Source: Diphasiastrum complanatum
Lineage: Eukaryota > Streptophyta > Lycopodiopsida > Lycopodiales > Lycopodiaceae
NCBI GenBank assembly: GCA_029204225.1
Contig: CM055109.1
Location: 3,417,975 to 3,481,974 of the forward strand
Length of the DNA stretch: 64,000 nucleotides
Direction: 5' to 3'
The translations under genes were made by a program, and so were the position numbers. Below the pieces are notes generated by a model. The model worked only from the letters and a program-made list of their open reading frames with translations. It had not been told where the DNA came from and ran no database searches. Each line of letters begins with the position of its first letter. Position 1 is the stretch's first letter. This document shows positions 12,346-24,108 of the stretch, in pieces.

Positions 12346-14250
12346 TTGGTTGTTAGGGGCAATAGTAGACTTTTCAAGATTGATGCTTTTGTTATGGCTA
12401 ACAAAAAGGATGGAATGGAAAAGGAGATTGGTCTCAACTTTTTAAGGTTCTCTATTAGCATCAATAAGATTGGTGGATCTTATGCAAAGTCTAACAAGCT
12501 TCCTTATGCTAGATCTAGGTCAAGATCTAATATGCTTCTTGGAGATGTTCATCTTTGTGCTAACTGGGTTAGTTATGAAGATGATGATGGTTCTTCATGG
12601 CAAGTGCAAGCATGCAAAAGGTAAGGAAAGAGCTAACTTCATCAATGGAGGTGGTGAAGGTTCCTTCTTGGAAAAGATTGTTGCTAATGATTTCTTTTAT
12701 CATATGGAAAATGATGTTGCTAGGTGCATTCATGAAGGAGGTAGTTCTTCTATATTTTTTTGTGATGAGTCCAAGAAAGTCATTTTTGCAGCAAGTGGAG
12801 TCACATGTCTTCATAAAGAGAGTGAATCAAATGGTCCTATCAAGAGACTTGGTGAGGGAGATAGTCACAAGTCAAGAAGAAGAGAAGTATGTGAAGTATC
12901 CAAAGTAGGATGTACTTTGAATGATGTAATTGTGAATGATAGTGAGGAAGATTCATTATCATATGAATCATTACCTAAATCATTGAGTAGAAGTTCTTGT
13001 TTGAAAAAAGAGAGTACTTCAATCATCCTGATGTTGAAGGTACCAATCATTTTTTTATGGCTTCTAATGTTTTTGAGGTTTCTACTTCTTATGATGCAAT
13101 CATTAAAAGAGAGTCTTATGAAGGAAAGAGCAATGAAAGATTGGTTCTTGGGAAGATCCAAGACATGATTCTCACATATCTTCATCAACTCAAAGAATTC
13201 TATGATTGTGAATTGATCACTCATGATCAAGATGGCAAAAGGTTGGTTGGAGAAGACTACATGGAGCAAATCAAGAGGTAATTTTTTCAAGGCAAGAAAG
13301 ATCTTATTGGTGAGATTATTGAGGTTTGTTATGGACTCAAGAGGGCTGGATTTATTAGGTTTGATACTCATCTTTTTCCTACTATAAGTCATGCTGGATG
13401 GAAAGTTTGGAATCTATCTTTTGCTTTATGATGGTGGCATTGTTTAACCTTTGTGGAAATTCGAAATCAAGCATTAATGAGATCTTGTTGGATCTAGATC
13501 ATATGTTTGAGAAGGAGCATTTTCAGAGGGTTAGGTCTGAATATATTCATATCTTTAATATCTTTGATGATCAAGAGAAAGGTAAGAAAGCGGAAGTGAC
13601 ACACTTTGCTTTACTCCATGTTTTGGAGGATTTTCTTGTATAGATGATGCTATGCAAGTAGATATTGGTTCTCATGGTTTTCTAGAAACTAATTGATCTA
13701 AAAAGGAGTTCTTAGTCAATGGATTTGATGTTCAAAAGGAAGATCAAGAGGTTGGTCTCACTAGGGCTTCAACAACACAAAAGGAAAGATGGCAATTTGG
13801 AGCTAGTCAAGAGCATCAAAGGAGAGTCATTTGGCAAAGATGTTATGGATCTATTTTTGCAGGTTATTGAAGACTCAAGTAAGGTTAAAAGAGCAGCAAG
13901 GAAGTGTCTTAAAGTTTACTTTACTTCTTCTATCTCATGTTTGAGCTATTTCATGTGGATGTGTGCAAATTGTCAAGATATGGTAAAACTAGTTACATTG
14001 TTTTGCATCATTTTGATGTTAGAGTTGTACTAGCATTCTTGGCTGGTTTTGCTGATGGAAATAAAGCTAAAGGAGGCTTATTAAGTCACTCATTAATGGT
14101 CAAGTCATCAAGTGATGATGACATCTTGTGGCAAGATGGAAATGAAGACTCATTCATGGAGTTTCATGGTGGATACATATCAAGAAAGGTCAGAGAGGGA
14201 GGATACAAGCAAGCAAATGGTTATCACTCACATTTATTGTTTGGTTGATG
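12346..14250 (+). other. Unrecognised internal region replacing integrase/RT in C1
   Basis: About 1.9 kb between the protease and the RNase H tail where integrase and RT should be. None of their motifs (HHCC, DDE, YVDD) is present on either strand. Broken + strand frames (12605-13168, 12997-13281, 13398-13643, 13719-14033, 13937-14248) give acidic, Ser/Lys/Glu-rich peptides such as CLHKESESNGPIKRLGEG without a family I know. It may be captured foreign sequence or a strongly decayed spacer of a non-autonomous element. Only its position in the element is certain. Confidence 0.5.
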
Positions 14251-14260
14251 TAATTTTCCA

Positions 14261-14513
14261 GTGAGTTTAAAGTTTATAGCATGGAGGAATCATCTCATTT
14301 ACATTCTATGTGATTCTTCATGTTCTATTTACATCTCATATCACTTTCAAAGGGAGCAAGTCATGGCAAAGGAGGTGGAGCTTCAACATGTTTCTTCAAA
14401 GGAATGTGTAACTGATATCTTTACCAAACCATTGGAAAAATACTTGTTCTTGAAGCATAGGACTTCAGTTGGAGTGTTCTCAAAGCCTATGCTAAAACTA
14501 GTTGAAGAGGGAG

Positions 14514-14518
<5 letters not shown>
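14261..14518 (+). pseudogene. C-terminal tail of copia RNase H (C1)
   Basis: Ends with the copia RNase H tail: EVELQHVSSKECVTDIFTKP, then LKHRTSVGVFSKPMLKLVEE and a stop inside the polypurine tract GAAGAGGGAGTG. The catalytic part of RNase H is missing, so the pol gene was deleted internally. It is nearly identical to 57290-57470 of element C2 and to the scrap at 16868-16948. Confidence 0.85.
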
Positions 14519-15009
<491 letters not shown>

Positions 15010-15011
<2 letters not shown>

Positions 15012-16867
15012 GCACGATACTCGAAGATATGCAACTTTACCATGTCAATATGTTGATCACCATGATAAATGGGTTTATTTACTATCGTATGATGTATATG
15101 GTTTTTTTTGGGGCAATGTTCAGAATTCAAATGTATACTTTCCCTCCAATTTGCACTTTATCAAAAGTCTATATAAGAGAGACATCACTACCAAAACCCT
15201 CATTGTGCTTCTATTTTCTTCTCCTCCTCTTCTCCTGTTCTTTTCCTTCTTCCTTATGTTGGCTCACTCTCGGTGGCACCCATCTACGGCTCTCGGATCG
15301 TCAAGAGCACACAGACTGGTATGCCTTTATATCTAATGCTTCTCAGTTTTGATAGCATGAGCAACACTTGCTTTTTATTGCTTTGATGAGTGAATAAACT
15401 ATGGCAAAAGGAGGGTGCTAGATCATGATCCAGCACCCTCTAAGAAGACCATACATTGTATGCATATTTGCCACTTTGATCAGAGGTAGAGCTATGCTGA
15501 AAATCGCAATGGTAAGCCCTCATAACATTGTCATGTGGAGGTTTCCATCGTTTCACATAATATATATGATAATGAATACTGAAATCACATGCTTGTAGCA
15601 TGCTGGCAGCGCGCTACAACTGCATGCAAGCCCATACACTTCAGGTGGGTTGTTTGGTGCACTTTGTATGGCAACTATGTGAGGAAACTACTCACTGGAA
15701 ATGCACTAATAGCCTAGTGTTGCGCTATGCAACCCTTTACATATGTGAGTGGATTGATACATTTGTGTATGCATGAACTCAATCGCTGGGACAACGATTA
15801 CCTCACCACATTGTGAGTTTGATTGAACCCATGTTCATAAAAGGTTGTGGCCCTTTCAACACTGAGAGGGCAGCGATGACCACACTTTTTTAGGAAGTAT
15901 TGCATGCCTCTTCAACGATTATACGATTACTTGGCTGGCCGCTATCATGATGCTTTGTATTGAGTAATATGATGTTCACCACGAGAGATATGATTTATGA
16001 TAGACCAATGGTGAGCAAATGCAATATGACTCTTATTGTAAACAAATCTTCCTACTACGAGGTTGCATCCCGATTCAATATTGGACTCGGATTATGTTCT
16101 TATATAGGTATGCATTCCGAAAAACATCTTTGTGATTTTTATATATACGTTTATGGCATTCTCTTTTTACTCAAAGCAGAGAATATGTTTTGTAATGGGA
16201 ATATAGTACATTTAGCAATGCTTTTTTATGCTATTATTGTTGTGGCTAAAACTAGATTCAAAAAACCTCTACTACTAGTCTCCGAAGGAAGTATCGTTCG
16301 TAAACAAATATGGCTTCCTCATAAGACTCTCACATGAAATCTATTTAGGTTAGTATTGCGAAACTTTACCTCATATGTTGGTTTACAAAAAAGGTAATGG
16401 AGTACAAATTTGGAAGCATTCACGTGTAGGATTGGTTATGACAGATGGTAATGGCATAACTTATAACGGTATTGCTTGAACTCTCATATTTTTACCTCTC
16501 GGTTAGCAATGATAAACATACATATATAAGCCTGAACTACGCAAATTATGACGAATTTTTTTTTTACAATAAGAGAATTGTAAGAACAATAATATAAGTA
16601 TTGATAACCTACGTGCCCTTAAGGTACATGGATTTGTACAAGGGATCGCCACATTTGTAGGGATTAGTATGGCATAGATCTGCCCTAATCCTAGTACAAA
16701 TGGTAGGGTAAAGTACTTGGCTAAAACACATACGGGTAATAACACAATACACATGATCAAAACTTTAAATCTTATGAAACTGGGCAATAGTTGGCGTACT
16801 CTTGGAAAGCATGGATATGCTCAAGAGTTTCAAAAATGGTACTATGCCTATTATGGGTTCGAATATT
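15010..16867. other. Intron sequence, no gene recognised
   Basis: Holds a 30-bp near-perfect palindrome at 15411-15440. The open frame at 15960-16337 (+) and the one at 16503-16787 (-) show no domain I recognise. I considered an organellar insertion but could not match any plastid or mitochondrial gene. Confidence 0.4.
15411..15440. repeat. 30-bp near-perfect palindrome
   Basis: Arms GAGGGTGCT and AGCACCCTC enclose the core GATCATGATC, itself a palindrome. Only one base pair of the 15 is mismatched (A opposite C flanking the core). It could form a cruciform or be joined transposon termini. Confidence 0.85.
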
Positions 16868-16948
16868 GGTATGGCATGGACTTCACTTGGAGTGTTCTCA
16901 AAGTCTATGCTAAAACTAGTTGAAGAGGGAGTGTGAGAAATTTCAACT
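16868..16948 (+). mobile_element. Scrap of a family C element: pol end, polypurine tract, LTR start
   Basis: About 80 bp matching the end of the family C pol (SVLKVYAKTS region in another frame), the polypurine tract GAAGAGGGAGTG and the first LTR bases TGTGAGAAATTTCAACTAG. It stops abruptly at 16948 where dispersed repeat copy 2 starts. Confidence 0.75.
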
Positions 16949-17053
16949 AGTATTCATACCAATTTCATCTCTCATTTAAAAAACTCTACTTCAATTAGCT
17001 ATGACTTGAAGTATGGATAGGAAATGCACAAAATAGTGCTTTATTTGAGTTGC
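16949..17053 (+). repeat. Dispersed repeat, copy 2
   Basis: Counterpart of 9744-9840. Similarity continues, with increasing divergence, up to the point that corresponds to the LTR insertion in copy 1. Confidence 0.6.
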
Positions 17054-19264
17054 AGGATGCTGAATCAAGATGGAGAAGCGATGTGGTAGTAGATCAATGT
17101 TTCAATTTCATTTTGCTATGTTAAGTGGATATAGAGAGAGCATTTTTTTGAGTACTCTAAATCTTGGTGGGTCCTCTAATATTTCTTGGTACTAAGTTTA
17201 TAGCATAATGGACATAGACATGATGTCACCAAGTATCCACCTAGATTAGATTGTTAATTTACTACAAGATAATTTTCGTAGATGCAAATTATTTATTTCA
17301 ATTCAGAAGCACTCATTAAAGTCAATATTGTACATTTTTTCCCATGTTATTTAGATATAATGAAAGCTTTCAACATTGTATGTCTGTGAATAAAATGTGA
17401 CGCCACTAGACCACAATTTAGATATGGTGAATTGGTGAAGCTTGGTCTAGGCTCAATAAATAAGTGCAAAGCTTACCACTAGTGTTTTGATAGTTGGTCC
17501 AATAAGCTTAGGGCTATGGATTGGGTGTCTAACCCAATGAACCTAAGCTACTAACTATGTGAAATAAGTTGGCTATATGAAAACTCCATGAATCAGATCT
17601 TTGCACTTCGCGAATGACTCACACACCATTGTGATGTTGACCATGCACTATAAAATATGCTAGCTACATGCAATTAGGAGTTAACGTAGGACTTTTACCA
17701 GTAAACATATACATTAAATGAGGCTCGTTCACAATGTGCATTCGATAAACAACTAAATGTGGATACTAAGCAAATGAGAAAACTCTAAATACCAGGAGAA
17801 CTTGCATTGAAATCCTTATGGGACAAAAGGTCTCGTAGTACGTCTGAGAGCTAGCCTAGGTTAAGAGTGCATAGCAAAAGGGAGTTAGTTGGGACTTCCT
17901 ACATGGAAAGTTAGTTTAAGAAGAAAATTAGAAGAAAAAAAAAACACTGCCTAAAGTACAAAATCTAATTATGAAAACAAGCTCCCGAATTTTATAACTC
18001 AAGGACCTATGTTGTACTACTTAAAAAGTAGATCATGGAGGAGAAGAGTTATTCTCAAATTTTGCTCTTGCCTTCTAGTGTCCGAGGAAGGTAGAGAGAG
18101 GGATAAAGTATCTAGTGCCTAGCAACAAGAGGGAATCTTGTGGGGTCCACATCACTCAAGCACAATAATGATGTGGAGATTTCAACTCAACATGGAGAGT
18201 ATCTAGCAAGAGAAGATTAAACCATGGATTTATTGCACTAACATGATTAAGTGGTATTATGTTGCTTCCTTGATAATTTGATGCTTTGTATGGGCCCACA
18301 TTGATGGCAATTTTTTTTTTGTAAGGTAGACATATGTAGTCACATTTTTAAGGCTTATTTGACATTATGGACCTATGACCCACAACCATTGGATTCATAG
18401 GACAAATATCATTTTTATACATGGGGTATTTGGAACCTTATGGTGGGGTGCACTATTAGTTTTCAAATTAAAGACCCATTGCTACTCAAGTAGAGCATAG
18501 ATAGTAGTAGAGACTCTTCATTTGGAGTTGTTGATTTGTTTACTCTTGAGTTCTTTGTAGGCAGCATCTCATTGCTCTTCGAAGTTGGAGATCGACTATT
18601 GACTATATTTGATATTTACTTATAATCTATAGCATATTATTCTTATATAATGCAATACCTATGATTTGTCTTTTTGATTGATGAACAATCCAAGAGTTTG
18701 AGGGAAGGTTGTCCATAACATGATATGCCAAACCATAACTTGATCACAGATGAGATCAATTGAAACACTACATATGATGAATAATAAATAGTTTTGTGGA
18801 ACAATGTGATCTAAATAACAAAGTCCTTTTGCTATTAGTTTTTGATTAGAAAGTGCATTATGCATAAGTTATTAGCATGGGAATAAACTCTTTAATAGTT
18901 GCCAGCCTTACGAGCTAGGTTTAAATCAAAACTCGACTTAATTGGAGACCTATTTGACTTTATCTAGATTATATGAGACATTTTAGAGGTTTATTTTTAT
19001 TTTTATTTATTTATTATTTTTTTCATTCAGCAAATTTTTCATTAGCATTGCATTGATCAGTTGATTTATTCATTGGTACTCAAAGAACCATTGATCACAT
19101 TTTTTATGCTTTCTAGACTTCTTCATAACGTTGAGTAATTATCACTATTTTGATATTTCTATAATTACTCAAGATTATTAGAAAGTTTTGATATTTGCCT
19201 ATGTCTCCAAAAGAATAGTTGTCTAATTCTCTAACATGCAATATCTTTTTGCAACCATTTGTAG
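17054..19264. other. Intron sequence without recognisable features
   Basis: AT-rich, with homopolymer runs (for example near 18310 and 18995) and no motif-bearing frame. It ends in the splice acceptor before the exon at 19265 (CAACCATTTGTAG). Confidence 0.5.
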
Positions 19265-19454
19265 ACCAGCATACATGGATGAATTTGAGTCACTTCAAAA
19301 GGATTTGCAAAAGCTATTTGCAATGTATTTGGACAAATGCCACAACTTACAATGGCTTGAAAACGAGTTGCAATCCTATGAAAATGAGGAACAAGAGAAA
19401 TTTGAAGAATCATACGTGTTGCTAAAGCACCTACAACAACGTGTTCACAACGAG
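19265..19454 (+). CDS. CLUAP1: CLUAP1/IFT38 exon (window exon 3, coiled coil)
   Basis: 190-bp exon. Its first base completes the arginine codon split at 7851, after which it reads PAYMDEFESLQKDLQKLFAM, YLDKCHNLQWLENELQSYEN, EEQEKFEESYVLLKHLQQRV and HNE. Animal CLUAP1 reads PAFMDEYEKIEEELQKQYDI, YLEKFRNLAYLEQQLEDH and EQERFEEA at the same place, including the conserved P-A-aromatic-MDE start and the QE(R/K)FEE motif. Acceptor TTTGTAG, donor GAG/GTTAGA, leaving in phase 0. Translation into the intron runs on to a stop at 19586, but the conserved block ends at the donor. The exon is open and intact. Confidence 0.93.
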
Positions 19455-19895
19455 GTTAGAATAAAAAAATTTCACATTAATTTGCTTAGTTGTGTGCTCG
19501 TTAATTTATACAAGAAACTAAAGTATCCTATTTTATTCGAAAAACACTTTGCTGCTTTGGTCAACATGAAAAAAGTGGGAAAGTAGGGCCATTTCAAAAT
19601 TTGCACTTACCCACCCCCCACTTAAAAGGCCCATGTCATTCCATGTGAAAGGCCCTTTCCTTTGGAGGGCAAAGCATTTATTGTCAAAATTCAAATTAAG
19701 ATAAGGAATATATGTTTTTTTATTGGAGTGGAGAGCAAGGGCCCCACCACTCAACTCCCCAAGACTCCAAGAGGCCCAAGGTTACTCTCATGGTTTGTTG
19801 AGCTACCTCAAGTTGGCACCTTTCAATGCCACCTAGGGGTAACTCTCACCCTGTGATGCCACGAAAATGTTAAATATTGAATATCAACATAAATA
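19455..19895. other. Start of the 30.5-kb intron 3
   Basis: Non-coding sequence between the exon and the probable LTR start at 19896. No motif seen. Confidence 0.5.
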
Positions 19896-21122
19896 TGACA
19901 TGATATATTTGAAAATGAAGATATGAGCTGGTTAAGTATAAATCATGAAGAGGCCTAAGTCATTTTTCAGGAATATATCTCCTAAGTACTTGCCTTGTAA
20001 TCAAGGGCAAGACCTTTAAAAGGAAAAGACATTGCCTTGGATAACCTTTACTAGGTCGTCCATACAAAATGACTAGATACGAAAAGACATGTTAAACTAG
20101 AATAACTTTAACTCATAATTAAGTATACCTCCTATGGTATAGTTGAATGTATTTTCAATCTAATTGTTAACTAGACCCTTTCGCGGGAGTGACGCACCTA
20201 TTGTTTAAGAGGTGTGTTTGTTCGCCCCGTAGAACATATATAGATCTCACACTTCAGTCTCGATCATCGAGAGAGAAGAGTTTATGCTTATGTAAGAGAT
20301 TGAAGAAGTGAATAGAGTTCTACGAGTTATTCTCTCTTATCTCTGTTCTCCGCACTGCTGAGTGTGAGTGATCTTGAGTCTGCTAACAATCTCTAACGCA
20401 TTTCATGAATAACTCTCTGATCAGATAGATGCTCTAGTGCATTACAATCGTTTGCTGTGTTTCCGTAAAGCATGCTCTAAAGAACTGTCTTAAAACCATC
20501 TTATTCGTCTGTTGCGAATACTTTCTCTTCGGCACTCGAATAACGACTATCTTTGGTACATTATAGCACAATCATTGAATAAAGCTGTATGTATACATTT
20601 GAGATGACAGTCCCTGTCTGAAGAATTGAGTCTTTGATTTGTTTTCTTGATTGGCATTGACATAAGTTTCTAACATGTTCTAAAACTCTTCGTGTTCTTT
20701 AACCATTAAGTTGGGCTTTAGTTGTTGAGGACTTCTGTTTAAAAACGAATAGTTCACGAACACGATTAATTAATTGTCTGCACAGTCGCGAATACATCGA
20801 ACAATTCTCGATTATCTGTTGACACCTTAATCAGCCAGAGTGTAGTACTGCTGTACTACTCTGATAACATCTCATCTGTAGAACACGCTTCCTTCAAATC
20901 CATAGAGGCCAGATTGTTGTTCTGAATTTATTAACATTACCCATCCCAAACATAAGTAATATTGGTTACTTTTTAATGTCTGTCGACAACCAGAATAACA
21001 CTCGAAACCACTTGTCATGAATTGTACCAAAAACATAACTTTCTAACGCTGTCCTCTATGGGGACGACATTATTTACTATGAAATCTATATTAACCCTAT
21101 TGGTATAGTATGACATATGTCA
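19896..21122 (+). mobile_element. 5' LTR of gypsy element E (Tat/Athila-like)
   Basis: The right end is fixed by the primer-binding site that starts 6 bp later. The proposed left end TGACAT (19896) is the exact inverse of the terminal ATGTCA (21117-21122). A TATA-like ATATATAGAT lies near 20236. No second LTR was found in the window, so the left border is provisional; TGTGATG at 19852 is an alternative. Confidence 0.55.
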
Positions 21123-21127
21123 ATTTT

Positions 21128-21145
21128 TGGCGCCGTTGCTGGGGA
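21128..21145 (+). other. Primer-binding site of element E (tRNA-Asp type)
   Basis: TGGCGCCGTTGCTGGGGA, one mismatch to the tRNA-Asp complement used by plant Athila/Tat gypsy elements. It sets the direction (+) and the LTR/internal border of this element. Confidence 0.88.
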
Positions 21146-21197
21146 CAGTTTAGGAAAGTTATAAGAAATCTGACAAATCCATCTCCATCTCTAGTGT

Positions 21198-22347
21198 ATG
21201 TCATATAGAGAATTCAGATTAGAACGATACCGTAAGCTTAGAGAGGAATTTTTACGAAGACAAAGTGAAAGCACTAGTCGAAGAAATCTAGATGAAATCA
21301 TTGCCCAGTTACTTGAACTCCTAATTAGCTTCGGTATGGAGGGTCCTGCTGCACATTTTTTATCTCTAAAATTAAATACGATTATTTCAAATGGACTTCT
21401 TCCGATGATGCAGATAGCTATCTCTCACAATTCGAGTCAATCGCTAATGCGAATAACGAGGGAACTGATGTAGACAAACTATGAATCTTCCATGGTCTGC
21501 TAAGAAAGCAGACGTGCATTCAGCCAAGTTAAACCAAGCTGTGTAGGAACCTGGTACTTGCTAAAAGATGCGTTTCTGAACCAGTTCAGAGAAATCGATT
21601 ACAAATCTAGAATTCTTGGACATCTGAACAATGTTCAGAAGAAGAGTAAAGAATCCCTTCGCAAATATACACGAAAGGTTAAAAATCTTATAGGAAAACT
21701 AACCGGTGTATATCTCGTGGATATGCAGATCGAATGGTTTTTGGCTGGTTTACCACCAAAGATTGATCGGTATTGTAGACAAGGGGACATGACCTCCTTA
21801 GCAGCAGTAATAGCTAGTGCCAAAAATTTTGAGACCTTGAAACTAGCACGAAAGCGACGATCGACTAAGAAATCTCGAAAGTTGAAGACTGATTCTAGTG
21901 ACAGCGATGACGATTCAGATTCTGATTTAAGTACCAATTCTTCAAGCTCAAAATTTGAAAGCAGCGATTCATCAGAATCAGAAACTGACAAAGGAGAGAG
22001 AAAGAATAAACGACGAACTAAACAAAAGGACGACATGAAAGTTGTCGAGGATAAAGTCGTCAACTTCTAAAGTTGAAAAGCTTTGGAAGAATAATATGGC
22101 TGACCTTAATAAAAAATTTAATGACTTGAAAGTGCAGATCTCTGAAGTTGCAGATAAAAGACCAAAAGCGTCTTCCTCCAACTCAAGAATGTGGTGTACG
22201 AAATGTGGAACTTCTGGACACACTAAGGAAGACTGCTCTACTGTGAATGTCAAATACATTGAAGATCCTGCCCAGGAGGTACTTTTTATTTTTCAAAATG
22301 ATGCGACTACTAACTATGTACAGGGTACTGCAGCATCAGCCCAGTAG
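21198..22347 (+). pseudogene. Gypsy gag of element E
   Basis: Gag in two frames. The first part (21198-21473, then 21558-22070 in the same frame with two stops between) contains LLKDAFLNQFREIDYKSRIL and SLRKYTRKVKNLIGKL followed by a long Ser/Asp/Lys-rich linker. After a frameshift near 22050 it continues to a perfect CX2CX4HX4C zinc knuckle, CTKCGTSGHTKEDC, at about 22195-22240. Gag coats the element RNA; the knuckle binds nucleic acid. The intact knuckle contrasts with the broken copia knuckles in the window. The element is otherwise inactive. Confidence 0.88.
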
Positions 22348-23396
22348 GACAGACCCAAGTTCACACTAAGAAGACATAATCCTCCTGAATTTGTTGGACT
22401 AGCGAAGTATGACATCGTGATTGATATTGAATCCCTTCGTCCAAACATTACTTTTGAGCAACTTTTGGCAGATAACACTTATTATAGAAAGTAACTGAAA
22501 GGCCTTTCTGTGCCCAAAAAGAAGAACTGTCTATCGATTTAGGTGATCTCGATGCACCTGAGTTTGACATTACCATTGCGGTATGCCTGATCACAAAAGT
22601 GCCAATTGACTCTGGTTCCAGTGTAAATATAATAACAAAAGACACAGCTCATGCTCTGGGGCTGACTGACATTCAACCAACACAACGAAACATCAAGTTA
22701 GCTGATTCGACACGACAAAAACCTGTTGGAGAATTAAAGGATATCACTGTCTACATTCAAGCCAAGCCATTCACAATGAATTTCATTGTTATCAAACCAC
22801 ACAGTTTGTCATCTTATTCTGTGCTGATTGGACGACCTTGGCTTTATCAATCACATGCAAGTGTACATTGGAAATCCAGAGAGCTGAGATTTCAGACTGG
22901 TGAGACCAATAACCGAGGTAAGCTAGCAGAACAAATCATAACCTGGAGCTGTGACAAATATGAAGGTGAAACTCCTTTGTCCAACACCAGCTTTACATCA
23001 GAAGAATCTTCGTATGCCTTGAATATTTTTTTCAATGAGTCTGATATTGAAGTGCAGTACTTTGAATGTTACGATAATGTTGATGACGAAGAATTCTTCG
23101 ATGCCTGCAACATTGAAGCGTATATTTTATATGAAGAAATTAACGTTGCAGACACGAACTCGAAAGAGTCTGACGATTCGAGTGACAAATCTGAATACAA
23201 ATTTGGTAACAAGAACCAGGTTGACGACAAGAAAACATCTATGAAGTCAACTATGCATGAAATTCATGGCCATACCAAGACCAGTATGATAGAAGGTATC
23301 ATGTTACGAGATTCTACTGAACTGATTGAACTTGCACCTGGCAGATTTGTGCATGTGTCAAAGTCACTTGGAGAATCGGAGTTAGCGCTTTTCTAG
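22348..23396 (+). pseudogene. Gypsy aspartic protease region of element E
   Basis: The long frame 22599-23396 encodes VPIDSGSSVNIITKDTAHAL, the retropepsin active-site loop with Asp-Ser-Gly, and SYSVLIGRPWLYQSHASVHW, the conserved second half (hydrophobic-hydrophobic-GRPWL) of plant gypsy proteases. The preceding 250 bp carry FTLRRHNPPEFVGLAKYDIV in other frames. After the protease fold there is an acidic linker and a stop at 23396. RT, RNase H and integrase should follow but are absent. The sequence passes straight into an AT-rich array and then the extra ORF. Confidence 0.85.
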
Positions 23397-23669
23397 AAAT
23401 TTTTGTGAAATTTTCGAGAATTTTTCTTGACTTCTCTCAATCTTTCAATATCATTTTTAAAGTATTTTTGAGAATCTTTCACGACACTAAATTTGTTAAT
23501 CAAATTTTCGTAAATCAGTTTCGAGAATTTTTCTAGAATCTTTTCTAGCATTTTCTCCAGTTTTTTGAGAAATTTTCTCGTATGTCGCTAAAATTTTCGA
23601 GAAACTTTCGTGAGTTTCTGTATCATTTTTTAGGATCCTTCGAGAAAGTTTCGCAAAACTTTTCTAGAA
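23391..23669. promoter_or_regulatory. Cluster of TTCNNGAA (heat-shock-element-like) motifs
   Basis: Seven exact TTCNNGAA sites in 279 bp: 23391, 23413, 23520, 23531, 23596, 23639 and 23662 (TTCTAGAA or TTCGAGAA). This is the core of plant heat-shock elements. The stretch is also a degenerate repeat of GAGAATTTTTCT-like units, so the motif density could be a by-product of tandem duplication. It sits directly before the extra ORF of element E. Confidence 0.5.
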
Positions 23670-24108
23670 TCTTTCTAGCATATTTTTGAGAATCTTGCGA
23701 GAATCTCTCGACCTACTTTTTGTATCCCTCCATTAAAGATGATGGCCACGTAATCATTATTATTCACACATGTGTACGCTTACATATCAAAACAGATATT
23801 GTTTCTTCTTAATTAATTTCTTTCATTTTCACAGACGGTCTTCCGTCATTAAAGATCGATCTATCAAATTATAGTTTCAAACACTAAGCCTTGCACGTCC
23901 TCCATAAATGGAAGTGACAGATGTCACGTCACCATGCCACATCATCAGCCCTTCCACATCGCTACTGCTTATCAGAGTTATTTTTCATTTTCCTTCTTTA
24001 CACTTTCTGCCTACGAGTTTATGCTTTCTTGCGCTCATTCTCTTTGCGATCAAAACACTCTTTTGCGAACTATTGCAATCTACGGAGCTATCGTCAAATA
24101 TTCGACCA

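Noticed and set aside
15960-16923. Possible organellar DNA insertion (frames 15960-16337 and 16717-16923)
   Set aside because: No plastid or mitochondrial gene could be recognised; only the last part (from 16868) has an identity, as a family C retrotransposon scrap.
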